From NCBI RefSeq assembly GCF_009725995.1, contig NZ_RCNS01000003.1:1247130-1311129 (forward strand): a DNA stretch of 64,000 nucleotides. Reading direction: 5' to 3'. How positions within the stretch are numbered: position 1 is the first letter of the stretch; each line of letters begins with the position of its first letter. The translations under genes and the position numbers were made by a program. Positions 55,712 through 64,000 of the stretch are shown piece after piece. The notes under the pieces were generated by a model, which saw only the letters and a program-made list of their open reading frames with translations, searched no databases and was not told the origin of the DNA. The DNA is from Zobellia laminariae (GTDB lineage Bacteria; Bacteroidota; Bacteroidia; Flavobacteriales; Flavobacteriaceae).

Positions 55712-55889
55712 AAAATCGAATTTTGTTTGCTACCTATTTTGAGCGCATAAATTTAGGCAAAAAGAAAAGAGTAGATCGTATGCTTGCAGCAGTAATCACA
55801 AAAAGCGCATCAGTTACTTCCAATATAAATTTCAAAGTGAGAAATACTTACAATTTGAAGTAAAAATACAAGTACAGAGATTTGACTCC

Positions 55890-56930
55890 CTATTGTTTAT
55901 TGGCCAATTGACCACAAGCTGCATCAATGTCCTTACCTCGAGAACGTCTTACAGTTACCACTATACCATTTCTTTCCAAGGTATTCACGTACATATCTAT
56001 AGCGCCATTCGATGCTTGCTGAAACTCTCCATCATCTATAGGATTATACTCTATAAGATTTACTTTTGATGGAGCAAATTTACAGAAGCTTACCAAGGCA
56101 TCCACATCAGACTGAGAATCATTAATTCCCTCCCAAACAACATACTCATAGGTAATCCTACTTTTTGTTTTGGAATACCAATATTCCAATGCTTCTCGTA
56201 AATCTGCCAAAGTAAAAGTAGCGTTGAAAGGCATTATTGAAGTACGGATTTCATCAATAGCAGAATGCAATGAAACCGCCAATTTAAACTTCACCTCATC
56301 ATCCGCCATCTTACGAATCATCTTGGGCACACCAGATGTAGAGACGGTAATACGCTTAGGAGACATACCTAGGCCTTCCGGAGAAGTTATCTTGTCTATG
56401 GCTTTCAATACATTGTTGTAGTTCATGAGCGGCTCACCCATACCCATAAAAACAATATTGCTCAAAGGTTTATCAAAATACAGGCGACTCTCATTATCTA
56501 TGGCAACCACCTGATCGTAAATTTCATCAGGATTTAGATTACGCATACGTTTTAAACGAGATGTTGCACAAAACCGGCAATCAAGACTACAACCAACTTG
56601 ACTAGATACACAAGCCGTAGTTCTTGTTTTAGTTGGAATAAGAACCGATTCTACCACTAAATCATCATGCAAACGAACGGCATTTTTTATAGTGCCATCA
56701 TTACTACGCTGCATTAAATCTACCTTAATGTGATTGATTACAAAATTAGCTTCTAGCATATCTCTAGTTTCTTTTGAGAGATTAGTCATCCCCTCAAAAG
56801 AATGAGCCGCTTTCTGCCACAGCCATTCATACACCTGATTACCACGAAAGGCCTTGTCTCCATTAGAGACAAAGAAATCCCGTAATTGCTCTTTGGTAAG
56901 TGCTCGTATGTCTTTTTTTTGTGCCTTCAC
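55890..56930 (-). CDS. rlmN: Dual-specificity rRNA/tRNA adenine-C2 methyltransferase RlmN
   Basis: A radical SAM enzyme that methylates A2503 of 23S rRNA and A37 of some tRNAs. The 346 residues carry the [4Fe-4S] motif CSLDCRFCATS, the N-terminal accessory part (RGNQVYEWLWQKAAHSFEGM), VFMGMGEPLMNY, ITVSTSGVPKMIR, and the C-terminal VRRSRGKDIDAACGQL with the Cys that takes part in catalysis. It lies downstream of queA, separated from it by a terminator hairpin, so it may have its own promoter or depend on read-through. Confidence 0.97.
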   Translation of the reverse strand: MKAQKKDIRALTKEQLRDFFVSNGDKAFRGNQVYEWLWQKAAHSFEGMTNLSKETRDMLEANFVINHIKVDLMQRSNDGTIKNAVRLHDDLVVESVLIPTKTRTTACVSSQVGCSLDCRFCATSRLKRMRNLNPDEIYDQVVAIDNESRLYFDKPLSNIVFMGMGEPLMNYNNVLKAIDKITSPEGLGMSPKRITVSTSGVPKMIRKMADDEVKFKLAVSLHSAIDEIRTSIMPFNATFTLADLREALEYWYSKTKSRITYEYVVWEGINDSQSDVDALVSFCKFAPSKVNLIEYNPIDDGEFQQASNGAIDMYVNTLERNGIVVTVRRSRGKDIDAACGQLANKQ

Positions 56931-56942
56931 ATTTTAAAAACT

Positions 56943-56986
56943 AAAAACCCTTCTATACTTTTCAATAAAATATAAAGAAGGGTTTT
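56943..56986 (-). terminator. Terminator between queA and rlmN
   Basis: AAAACCCTTCT (56944-56954) and AGAAGGGTTTT (56976-56986) form an 11-bp stem with partial further pairing (TATA/TATA) inside. On the minus strand a T run follows (56947-56943). It lies in the 86-base gap after queA. Confidence 0.7.
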
Positions 56987-57016
56987 AAAATTTATGTTTT
57001 TACCAGTTTGGTAAAA

Positions 57017-58066
57017 CTAGATAATTAGCATTGCATCACCATAAGAATAGAACTTGTATTGCTCTAAAATGGCTTCCTTGTAAGCTTTCTTCATTAAATC
57101 ATGACCTATGAAAGCAGATACCATCATCAACAATGTTGATTTAGGCAGGTGAAAGTTAGTTACCATACAGTTAGCGATACTGAATTCATATGGAGGGAAG
57201 ACAAACTTATTTGTCCAACCATCAAATGTATTCAATGTATGTTGAGAAGAAACTGCACTTTCAAGTCCACGCATTACTGTAGTACCTACAGCACAAATAC
57301 GTTTTTTCTTTTTCTGAGCATTGTTAACTATCTCAGTAGCTTTCTCATCAATAAAAAGTTCTTCGCTATCCATTTTGTGCTTAGACAAATCTTCAACCTC
57401 GACTGGGTTGAAAGTACCTAAACCAACATGAAGCGTTACTTCTGCAAAATCAACTCCTTTTATCTCAAGACGCTTTAATAAGTGCTTTGAGAAGTGAAGA
57501 CCTGCAGTTGGTGCTGCAACAGCTCCTTCATGCTTTGCATATATAGTTTGGTAACGATCCTCATCTTCCGGCTCTACATCTCTCTTTATATATTTTGGCA
57601 ACGGAGTTTGACCTAATTCACGAAGTTTTCTTCTGAAATCGATATACGAACCATCATAAAGAAAACGCAATGTTCTACCTCTTGATGTTGTGTTATCAAT
57701 AACCTCAGCTACTAACGTCTCATCTTCTCCAAAGTATAACTTGTTACCAATACGTATTTTACGAGCTGGATCAACAAGAACATCCCAAAGACGTTGTTCT
57801 TCGTTTAACTCACGCAATAAAAACACTTCAATTCTTGCACCAGTTTTCTCTTTATTCCCGTATAAACGAGCAGGAAAAACTTTGGTGTTATTCAAAACCA
57901 TTACATCGCCTTCATCAAAATAATTGATAAGGTCTTTGAACATTTTATGCTCTATTTTTCCGGTTTCACGGTGAATAACCATTAGTTTGGACTCATCCCT
58001 ATTTTCTGCAGGATACTCAGCCAATAAATTATCAGGTAATTCAAAATGGAAGTGCGATAGTTTCAT
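57017..58066 (-). CDS. queA: S-adenosylmethionine:tRNA ribosyltransferase-isomerase QueA
   Basis: The enzyme that makes epoxyqueuosine in tRNA wobble positions, using the ribose of S-adenosylmethionine. The 349-residue protein shows [19 protein letters not shown] at the N-terminus, [60 protein letters not shown] and [19 protein letters not shown]. Family length and start are standard. A full-consensus promoter lies 32 bases upstream of its ATG. Confidence 0.97.
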   Translation of the reverse strand: MKLSHFHFELPDNLLAEYPAENRDESKLMVIHRETGKIEHKMFKDLINYFDEGDVMVLNNTKVFPARLYGNKEKTGARIEVFLLRELNEEQRLWDVLVDPARKIRIGNKLYFGEDETLVAEVIDNTTSRGRTLRFLYDGSYIDFRRKLRELGQTPLPKYIKRDVEPEDEDRYQTIYAKHEGAVAAPTAGLHFSKHLLKRLEIKGVDFAEVTLHVGLGTFNPVEVEDLSKHKMDSEELFIDEKATEIVNNAQKKKKRICAVGTTVMRGLESAVSSQHTLNTFDGWTNKFVFPPYEFSIANCMVTNFHLPKSTLLMMVSAFIGHDLMKKAYKEAILEQYKFYSYGDAMLII

Positions 58067-58097
58067 CTATGAAATTTAGTTAAGTGTTTTGCGGTTG

Positions 58098-58129
58098 CAA
58101 ATATACGATGTGCGAATAGGCGTTGTCAA
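58098..58129 (-). promoter_or_regulatory. Promoter of queA
   Basis: On the minus strand TTG (58129-58127), a 21-base spacer and TATATTTG (58105-58098) match the flavobacterial consensus TTG-N17-23-TAnnTTTG in full. The predicted 5' leader is about 25 bases. Confidence 0.75.
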
Positions 58130-58237
58130 GTAAAACACGGATTATATTGACACATACCTTTTTACAATCATCAATTAATTATCCAACTTATTGCAAAAAA
58201 ACATAAATACACCCACAAGAACTTGAATATGAAATAC

Positions 58238-59467
58238 TTATATAGTTTTTGAGATAAATCCCAATTTCTCTAAATCTTTCCAAAAATCTGGGTATGATTT
58301 TGAAACTACTCCTGCATCGTTAATATACAACGGCACTTTTAATGCCAAAGGAGCAAATGCCATGGCCATTCTATGGTCATTATAAGTATCTATAGCAATG
58401 TCTACATGCATTGTATCAGACAAACTTAATGTCAACTCTTTATCCGTCACCATAATGTTCGCCCCAAGTTTTGAAAGCTCTGTATGTAATGCTTCCAAGC
58501 GATCAGTTTCTTTAATTTTAAGGGTATGCAAGCCTGTTAAATGACACTCCATTCCTAAACCAAAACAAGTAACAGCTATGGTTTGGGCAATATCAGGAGC
58601 ATTGCTTAGATCAAATTGAACCTTTTGTTCTTTCGGGTTTTCAATTTTTCTAAGAACCACACTATTCCCTTCGAATTGAGTTTCTACACCAAATTTAGTA
58701 TACAACTCCTGAAGTGCACTATCTCCTTGGAGGCTATTATTTTTATATGCAGATAAGGTAATTTCACTACCTACCTCACTCAAAGCTACAATACTGTAAT
58801 AGTAAGAAGCAGAACTCCAATCGGACTCTACAACTAAACTAACGTCATCAACACTTGCTTTTGGTGACACCTTTATTGTGTTCCCTTCAAAAGAATTTTC
58901 TATCCCAATTTGAGACAAAAGAGCCAATGTCATTTTTATGTAAGGAACCGATGTAATTTTGCCCACTAAATCTAGTTCCAGTCCGTTTTGAAGACTGGGA
59001 GCAATTAATAAAAGAGAAGAAATATATTGGCTACTAATATTAGCAGGTAGACTTACCTGGCTTTTTATCAACTTTTTTCCTTTGATACGAATTGGTGGGT
59101 ATCCATCATTTTTTTCATACGAAATTTCCGCACCTAAATTCTGCAACGCCTCTACCAACACCTTTACAGGTCTTTCGGTCATACGTTGCGATCCAGTAAG
59201 GGTTACTTCTTTTCCTTCTTGCGAAGCAAAATACCCAGTAAGGAAACGCATTGCGGTACCAGCATGATGAATATCTACTACGCCGTTCTCTATCTTAAGT
59301 CCCTTTTGCATAACCTCAGCATCATCTGAATTTGAAAGGTTTTTTATGCTAATATTTGGGTATAACGCCTGCAACAACAAAGACCGGTTAGATTCACTTT
59401 TAGAGCCGGTAATCTGAATGTTATTATGCAGTAATTTGTTTGACGGAGCGGATAGGTGTAGTTTCAA
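58238..59467 (-). CDS. aroA: 3-phosphoshikimate 1-carboxyvinyltransferase (EPSP synthase)
   Basis: The shikimate-pathway enzyme that condenses shikimate 3-phosphate with phosphoenolpyruvate. Motifs among the 409 residues are ITGSKSESNRSLLLQAL, HHAGTAMRFLTGYFA, GSQRMTERPVKVLVEAL, ANISSQYISSLLLIAP, LKIKETDRLEALHTEL and YNDHRMAMAFAPLAL. The SKSESNR and MTERP forms differ from the Escherichia coli type (GSKSVSNR, RMKERP), as is common in Bacteroidota. It is the last gene of the aromatic group in this window; the gap before it holds a structured leader. Confidence 0.95.
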   Translation of the reverse strand: MKLHLSAPSNKLLHNNIQITGSKSESNRSLLLQALYPNISIKNLSNSDDAEVMQKGLKIENGVVDIHHAGTAMRFLTGYFASQEGKEVTLTGSQRMTERPVKVLVEALQNLGAEISYEKNDGYPPIRIKGKKLIKSQVSLPANISSQYISSLLLIAPSLQNGLELDLVGKITSVPYIKMTLALLSQIGIENSFEGNTIKVSPKASVDDVSLVVESDWSSASYYYSIVALSEVGSEITLSAYKNNSLQGDSALQELYTKFGVETQFEGNSVVLRKIENPKEQKVQFDLSNAPDIAQTIAVTCFGLGMECHLTGLHTLKIKETDRLEALHTELSKLGANIMVTDKELTLSLSDTMHVDIAIDTYNDHRMAMAFAPLALKVPLYINDAGVVSKSYPDFWKDLEKLGFISKTI

Positions 59468-59500
59468 AAGCTGTTCTCTTTAATAGATTCTTAAAATAGA

Positions 59501-59568
59501 TAGATTTGCTTCCAAATCTACCTCTCTACCCTGGTGTACACAGGGTAAAATTCAAGTTGCCAAATATA
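59501..59568 (-). promoter_or_regulatory. aroA upstream region: -7 element and two leader hairpins
   Basis: On the minus strand TATATTTG (59568-59561), an exact TAnnTTTG element, is followed by TACCCTG/CAGGGTA (59547-59541 with 59533-59527, 7-base loop) and TAGATTTG/CAAATCTA (59520-59513 with 59508-59501, 4-base loop). Neither hairpin has a T tract, so they are leader structures rather than terminators. No TTG is at the expected distance, so the promoter is only partly supported. Confidence 0.5.
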
Positions 59569-59571
59569 GCA

Positions 59572-59898
59572 CTATTTAAGCTTTTCATTATTGTGATGAC
59601 GGTCATGATCTCGTTTTGTTTTCAAATCGAGTTTTTTATCAAAAGCATCTTGAAGGTCAACACCTGTTTGATTCGCTAAACAGAGTGTTACAAAAAGAAC
59701 ATCGGCTAGCTCTTCTCCAAGATCCTTGTTCTTGTCCGACTCTTTTTCACTCTGCTCTCCATACCTACGAGCTATTATACGAGCCACCTCACCTACTTCT
59801 TCCGTAAGTTGCGCCATATTAGTAAGTTCGTTAAAATAACGAACACCGTGCTCTTTGATCCAGTTATCTACCTGTTCTTGCGATTTCTTAATACTCAT
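59572..59898 (-). CDS. MazG-like nucleotide pyrophosphohydrolase
   Basis: A 108-residue all-alpha NTP pyrophosphatase. The metal-binding ExxE and ExxD signature is present: TEEVGEVARIIARRYGE in the first helix pair and LGEELADVLFVTLCLAN in the second. Single-domain MazG proteins hydrolyse non-canonical nucleoside triphosphates; some act on dCTP or on damaged nucleotides, but the substrate here is not known. The start shares its first base with the end of dtd, so the two are translationally linked. Confidence 0.88.
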   Translation of the reverse strand: MSIKKSQEQVDNWIKEHGVRYFNELTNMAQLTEEVGEVARIIARRYGEQSEKESDKNKDLGEELADVLFVTLCLANQTGVDLQDAFDKKLDLKTKRDHDRHHNNEKLK

Positions 59899-60350
59899 TA
59901 TTCCCTGTTTTTAGTATCTATAGCTATTGTTACCGGGCCATCATTTAACAAATCTACCTTCATATCTGCACCAAAAATACCTGTGCCGATTTTCTTGCCC
60001 AAATCCATTTCTACCTGAGCTATAAACTTTTCATATAACGGAATAGCAATATCAGGTTTTGATGCTCTTATATAAGAGGGTCTATTGCCTTTTTTAACAG
60101 CGGCATGCAAGGTAAACTGACTTACGACAATAGCATCTCCTCCACTATTTATAAGCGATTCGTTCATGACACCATTAGCATCATTAAATATTCTAAGATT
60201 TGTGATTTTGCGAGATAGCCATTCAATATCTTCTTGACCGTCTTCATCTTCAATGCCCAGTAATATTAGAAGTCCGTTTTGTATTTCTGAAATTATTTTG
60301 CCGTCTACTGTTACACTGGCTCTTGAAACTCTCTGAATGATGGCTCGCAT
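59898..60350 (-). CDS. dtd: D-aminoacyl-tRNA deacylase Dtd
   Basis: A 150-residue homodimeric enzyme that hydrolyses D-amino acids from mischarged tRNA. Family motifs are AIIQRVSRASVTVDGKII at the N-terminus, LLILLGIEDEDGQEDIEWL, the active-site SQFTLHAAVKKGNRPSY, and GTGIFGADMKVDLLNDGPVT with the Gly-Pro of the cross-subunit site. It is 35 bases downstream of rsgA and overlaps the MazG-like gene by one base. Confidence 0.96.
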   Translation of the reverse strand: MRAIIQRVSRASVTVDGKIISEIQNGLLILLGIEDEDGQEDIEWLSRKITNLRIFNDANGVMNESLINSGGDAIVVSQFTLHAAVKKGNRPSYIRASKPDIAIPLYEKFIAQVEMDLGKKIGTGIFGADMKVDLLNDGPVTIAIDTKNRE

Positions 60351-60385
60351 TGCTCCTAATCTGATATTTCTTATTCTTCTAAACG

Positions 60386-61339
60386 CTACTTTTTAACGTC
60401 ATGAATATCAACCCTATAATTCTCATCATCGCCATTTACCATTTGTACATAACTTCTGTAACGGCTCCAGGCTACTTCATCATTTTCCAATGCGTCTTTT
60501 ACGGCACATTTAGGTTCGTCTATATGTAAGCAATTATTGAACTTACAATTTCCTTTAAGTTTGAAGAACTCAGGAAAGTAATCTCCTATTTCCTCCTTTT
60601 TCATATCGACGATACCAAAACCTTTTATACCAGGAGTATCTATTATACGTGCCCCAAAATCTAAATCAAACATTTCAGCAAACGTTGTGGTATGTTGCCC
60701 TTGTAGATGTTGTCCGGAAATTTCTTTAGTTTTTATATCGAGTTTAGGCTCTAGAGTGTTCACTAATGTAGATTTACCTGCACCCGAATGACCTGCGAAC
60801 ATGCTCGTTTTATCTAGCATCATTTCTTTTACCTTATCCACATTTTTACCGGACTTGGCCGAAATTCCAACACAGGTATAACCTATTTTTCTGTACAATT
60901 CCGCTAGGTACTTAATCTCTCCCAATTCTTCAATAGCGTAACTATCTACTTTGTTGAAAAGTAAAACCGCAGGAATATCATAAGCTTCTGCAGTAGCCAA
61001 AAAACGGTCAATAAAAACAGTATGTGTTGTTGGATTATTTAACGTAACAAGTAAAAACACCTGATCTAGGTTGGCCGCAATAATATGCGTTTGCTTTGAA
61101 AGATTTACAGATTTCCGGATGATGTAGTTCTTACGGTCATCAATACTATGAATGGTTCCTACAGTGGCATCACCCAATTGTTCAATCTCAAACCGCACTG
61201 TATCTCCTACCGCTATAGGATTCGTGCTTTTAATACCCTGAATCCTGAATTTACCCTTAATACGGCATTCGTAATATTCACCATCTTGTGCTTTTACGGT
61301 ATACCAACTTCCAGTAGATTTATATACGATTCCTTTCAT
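60386..61339 (-). CDS. rsgA: Ribosome small subunit-dependent GTPase RsgA
   Basis: A circularly permuted GTPase that checks late 30S maturation. The N-terminal OB fold (about 1-75) is followed by permuted G motifs: FNKVDSY (G4), GISAKSGKNVDKV (G5), MFAGHSGAGKSTLVNTL (G1), QHTTTFAEMFDL (G2) and IIDTPGIKGFG (G3). The C-terminal zinc finger NCKFNNCLHIDEPKCAV has its Cys and His ligands. It is preceded by a terminator that closes the DAHP synthase transcript, so it likely starts its own transcript with dtd and mazG. Confidence 0.96.
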   Translation of the reverse strand: MKGIVYKSTGSWYTVKAQDGEYYECRIKGKFRIQGIKSTNPIAVGDTVRFEIEQLGDATVGTIHSIDDRKNYIIRKSVNLSKQTHIIAANLDQVFLLVTLNNPTTHTVFIDRFLATAEAYDIPAVLLFNKVDSYAIEELGEIKYLAELYRKIGYTCVGISAKSGKNVDKVKEMMLDKTSMFAGHSGAGKSTLVNTLEPKLDIKTKEISGQHLQGQHTTTFAEMFDLDFGARIIDTPGIKGFGIVDMKKEEIGDYFPEFFKLKGNCKFNNCLHIDEPKCAVKDALENDEVAWSRYRSYVQMVNGDDENYRVDIHDVKK

Positions 61340-61533
61340 GCATTTACTTGGTTTTCAAGTAGAGTGCAAAATAACGCTTTTTTACGCTAAACATAGCCTT
61401 TATTAGATCGTTAAAAGGTTTTGCTGATTTCATCTAGTTCCCTTTCACTCACCGTAACATCCGTAAGAAGAGTTTAAACGGTGTTTGTTTAAAATGAAAA
61501 TCTCATATCCCTCCTAAAAAAACACCATAAAAA

Positions 61534-61563
61534 AACACGGCTCACCAAAAGGCAAGCCGTGTT
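61534..61563 (-). terminator. Terminator after the DAHP synthase-chorismate mutase gene
   Basis: On the minus strand AACACGGCT (61563-61555 region) pairs with AGCCGTGTT (61542-61534), with inner CC/GG pairs around TTTT. A T-rich run follows. It separates the aromatic genes from rsgA. Confidence 0.85.
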
Positions 61564-61588
61564 CTTATAAATGTACATATAACTAATA

Positions 61589-62671
61589 CTATCCGTTTAC
61601 AATCTTCTCTTGATGATTGATTGACTCTTGGTGAATAGCTTTGAACATCTTAAGAATAAATTCTTCGCTCAATCCTTTTGATTCTCCTTCAAGAATCATA
61701 GCCCCAAGAATTTGGTTCCATCGGTTAGATTGTAGCACTGCTACGTTCTTTTGTTTTTTCAACTCACCAATACCATCAGATACTTTCATACGCTTGCCCA
61801 TAGCCTCGATCAACTGGTTATCAAGAATATCTATTTGAGCTCTTAAATTGCTCAACTTAGCATTGTAATCCGCTTCACTATCAGTCTCTTTTCTAATGCG
61901 CAAATCTCTCATGATTTGTACCAATTTAGCCGGTGTTACCTGCTGAGCAGCATCACTCCAAGCGTTATCTGGGTCAAAATGAGTCTCAATCATTAAACCA
62001 TCAAAGTTTAAATCAAGTGCAGTTTGCGAAACATCAAAAATCATATCACGCTTACCTGTAATGTGAGATGGATCGTTGATTAGTGGTAAATCTGGAAACT
62101 TGTTCTGAAACTCAATAGCTAATTGCCATTCTGGAATGTTTCTGTATTTTGTTTTCTCGTAGGTAGAGAAACCTCTGTGAATAGCTCCCAATTTTCTGAT
62201 ACCTGCAGTATGCAAACGCTCAATACCACCTAGCCATAAAGCTAAATCTGGGTTTACCGGATTTTTTACCAATACAATTTTGTCAGTACCTTCTAAGGCA
62301 TCTGCCAATTCTTGCATGATAAACGGACTAACCGTTGAACGTGCTCCAATCCACAATAAATCTACATCATGTTCTAATGCCAATTCAACGTGTGCACGGT
62401 TTGCTACCTCTGTTGCAGTTTTTAATCCCGTTTCTGCCTTAACCTTCTGTAACCACTTCAAACCAAGTGCGCCAACACCTTCAAAGTTTCCAGGGCGCGT
62501 TCTTGGTTTCCAGATACCCGCTCTGTAATAATTTACATCGGTATCTTTTAACTCGTGAGCAATACGCAACACTTGTTCTTCGGTTTCAGCACTACATGGC
62601 CCTGCTATTACTAGTGGATGGTCTAAACCCATATCATCCAACCATGTTCTCATTTCTTTTGAATTCTCCAT
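61589..62671 (-). CDS. Bifunctional DAHP synthase / chorismate mutase (type II, C-terminal)
   Basis: A 360-residue fusion. Residues about 10-260 are a type I-beta 3-deoxy-7-phosphoheptulonate synthase: PLVIAGPCSAETEEQVL, YRAGIWKPRTRPGNFEG, LLWIGARSTVSPF, LVKNPVNPDLALW, GAIHRGFSTYEKT and NDPSHITGKRDMI. Residues about 270-360 are an AroQ-type chorismate mutase (LRAQIDILDNQLIEAMGKRM, GELKKQKNVAVLQSNRW). The mutase is at the C-terminus, opposite to the Bacillus subtilis order, and is usual in Bacteroidota. The fusion lets end products that bind the mutase control flux into the shikimate pathway. Its start shares a base with the stop of tyrA. Confidence 0.95.
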   Translation of the reverse strand: MENSKEMRTWLDDMGLDHPLVIAGPCSAETEEQVLRIAHELKDTDVNYYRAGIWKPRTRPGNFEGVGALGLKWLQKVKAETGLKTATEVANRAHVELALEHDVDLLWIGARSTVSPFIMQELADALEGTDKIVLVKNPVNPDLALWLGGIERLHTAGIRKLGAIHRGFSTYEKTKYRNIPEWQLAIEFQNKFPDLPLINDPSHITGKRDMIFDVSQTALDLNFDGLMIETHFDPDNAWSDAAQQVTPAKLVQIMRDLRIRKETDSEADYNAKLSNLRAQIDILDNQLIEAMGKRMKVSDGIGELKKQKNVAVLQSNRWNQILGAMILEGESKGLSEEFILKMFKAIHQESINHQEKIVNG

Positions 62672-63531
62672 TACTTCTTGTTTAGTGGTATTCCGTTTAA
62701 AATTTCCTTTATTTTATTAGTGTCGTTCATTTCGTTAAAAATGCCCTTGTAATCTCCTTTTTCCAACAGTTGTTTAAACTCCTGAAGGTTCTGTATATAT
62801 TCGGTCAATGTTTCGACCACATTCTCTTTATTCTGCTCAAATATTGGTGTCCACATGGCCGGGGAACTCTTTGCTAGTCTAACCGTACTTTCAAAACCAC
62901 TGCCCGCCATGTCAAAAATATCACGTTCATTCTTCTCTTTATCGATTACGGTCTTTCCCAACATAAAAGAGCTGATATGTGACAAATGCGACACGTATGC
63001 AATGTGTTTATCATGTGCATCTGGATTCATATACCTAATACGCATTCCAATCTCTTGAAAAAGCTCTAAAGCCCTTTCTTGAAGTTTGAAAGCTGTTTTC
63101 TCAACCTCGCAGATAATATTCGTTTTACCAGCGTATAAATTTTCAATAGCTGCTGATGGACCTGAATGCTCCGTACCCGCAATAGGGTGTGCCGCTAAAT
63201 AATTTCTTCTCTTTGGATGCTTGTCCAGTGTTTTACAGATTAGACTTTTTGTTGAACCTCCATCAAAAACTACACAATTGTCATTTACAGCATCCAATAT
63301 CTTAGGAAGCTCTGTTATCATGACATCTACGGGAATGCTCACAATGACCATATCCGCAAGACCTAAATCTGCATAGCTAGATTCTACATCTATAACACCT
63401 AAATCTAAGGCTTCCTTTATATGTGAAGCACTTGTATCTACTCCGTAAATTTTGCTGTTTGGGCGCAGGCGTTTAATGTCTTTTGCGAAAGAACCTCCTA
63501 TTAACCCAACACCAACTATGAAAACTTTCAT
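62671..63531 (-). CDS. tyrA: Prephenate dehydrogenase
   Basis: A 286-residue NAD(P)-dependent enzyme that oxidises prephenate to 4-hydroxyphenylpyruvate for tyrosine. The dinucleotide motif is VFIVGVGLIGGSFAKDI; further marks are VSIPVDVMITELP, VVFDGGSTKSLIC, YLAAHPIAGTEHSGPSAA with the catalytic His, and HIAYVSHLSHISSFML. No ACT domain follows. It sits between the aminotransferase and the DAHP synthase-mutase gene with a one-base overlap to the latter, one operon for tyrosine and phenylalanine. Confidence 0.95.
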   Translation of the reverse strand: MKVFIVGVGLIGGSFAKDIKRLRPNSKIYGVDTSASHIKEALDLGVIDVESSYADLGLADMVIVSIPVDVMITELPKILDAVNDNCVVFDGGSTKSLICKTLDKHPKRRNYLAAHPIAGTEHSGPSAAIENLYAGKTNIICEVEKTAFKLQERALELFQEIGMRIRYMNPDAHDKHIAYVSHLSHISSFMLGKTVIDKEKNERDIFDMAGSGFESTVRLAKSSPAMWTPIFEQNKENVVETLTEYIQNLQEFKQLLEKGDYKGIFNEMNDTNKIKEILNGIPLNKK

Positions 63532-63554
63532 TTTATTAACTCTAATTCGTCTGT

Positions 63555-64000
63555 CTAAAACCGACTAATTGCTTCTTTAATTTTATCTTCCGTCACGCAT
63601 AATGAGAAACGAATATAACCTTCGCCATTGCTTCCGAAAATAGTTCCCGGGGTTATGAAAAGATTCTTTTCATACAGCACCTCGTCTATAAATTCCTCGG
63701 CAGATTTGCTTCCTTCCGGCAATCTTGCCCAAATAAACATCCCAACAGCATCAGTATCGTACGTACAATTTAATTTGTCCGCTAATTGATACATTAAGGC
63801 TCTTCTAGAGCTATATACCTCATTCAACTTATCAAACCATTCTTGACCGCTTTTCAGCGCCTCAATGGCTCCTTTTTGTATTCCGTAAAACATACCGGAA
63901 TCCATATTACTTTTCACCTTTAATACCGCATTAATATGCTCGGCACTTCCTAAGACCATACCTACACGCCATCCGGCCATATTAAAGGTCTTACTTAATG
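63555..64000 (-). CDS. PLP-dependent class I/II aminotransferase, C-terminal part (partial)
   Basis: The 5' part lies beyond the window; the frame stays open to base 64000. The first residues inside the window are LSKTFNMAGWRVGMVLG, where Lys of SKTFNMAGWR is the one that binds pyridoxal phosphate. Then follow SNMDSGMFYGIQKGAIEAL, and the C-terminal domain with DAVGMFIWARLP, KNLFITPGTIFGSNGEGYIRFSLC (Arg for substrate carboxylate). Its place before tyrA and DAHPS-CM suggests that it transaminates aromatic or prephenate-type keto acids, though aspartate-type activity is possible. Confidence 0.93.
   Translation of the reverse strand, partial: LSKTFNMAGWRVGMVLGSAEHINAVLKVKSNMDSGMFYGIQKGAIEALKSGQEWFDKLNEVYSSRRALMYQLADKLNCTYDTDAVGMFIWARLPEGSKSAEEFIDEVLYEKNLFITPGTIFGSNGEGYIRFSLCVTEDKIKEAISRF

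Overview
The window is chromosomal DNA from a low-GC, probably marine member of the Flavobacteriaceae (Bacteroidota). The evidence is: gliding-motility genes gldB and gldC; a division and cell-wall (dcw) cluster in the Bacteroidota order, without murF, murB or ddl; an OMP-type TonB-dependent receptor; a DAHP synthase fused to chorismate mutase; a GH3 lipoprotein glucosidase; few Shine-Dalgarno sites; and several -7 elements of the Bacteroidota TAnnTTTG type. No phage, CRISPR array or intact insertion sequence was seen. The species cannot be named from the sequence alone.

Layout. 1-4060: the 3' end of the primary sigma factor gene, a possible small RNA or structured 3' UTR, a VF530-family protein, trmL, a probable adenine deaminase, and rpe overlapping ypdA. 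4129-7256: a three-gene unit of a small exported protein, a TPR histidine kinase (apparently starting at CTG) and a NarL/LuxR regulator. 7257-13263 (minus): PepSY membrane protein, TonB-dependent receptor, and a heavy-metal locus in which a Zn/Cd P-type ATPase and a Cys/His-rich DUF6660-like protein flank the fused stumps of a deleted czcA...czcB efflux operon. 13449-22167: an orphan carboxypeptidase-regulatory-like protein, katG, a YHYH lipoprotein with a membrane-anchored partner, and cydAB plus a small membrane protein. 22459-27072: GH3 glucosidase, SPOR protein, and an unusual CBM48-like/lysine-rich/helix-hairpin-helix protein. 27302-29084: a Dus-family protein, tRNA-Arg(UCG) and yqeY.

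29183-44776 (minus) is the dcw cluster mraZ-rsmH-ftsL-ftsI-murE-mraY-murD-ftsW-murG-murC-ftsQ-ftsA-ftsZ. It is tightly packed with many overlaps. Its leader holds three exact heptamer repeats with a 10-bp period that look like a Bacteroidota version of the MraZ operator, and it ends in a strong terminator. Then follow an alpha/beta hydrolase, engB, a CxxC protein, a lipoprotein subclass B1 metallo-beta-lactamase homologue, a pirin, gldC-gldB, nadE, an orphan LuxR regulator with a degenerate receiver, and a dnaG whose zinc ligands are all replaced. The last part (minus) holds a polyprenyl diphosphate synthase, rlmN, queA, and an aromatic-amino-acid and housekeeping group read as aminotransferase, tyrA, DAHPS-CM, rsgA, dtd, mazG, aroA.

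Most of the window is core genome. The parts most worth a second look are the collapsed czc locus, the MraZ-box-like repeats, the Asp-to-Glu pseudo-receiver, the zinc-less primase, the metallo-beta-lactamase homologue, the CBM48/HHH protein and the non-ATG starts.
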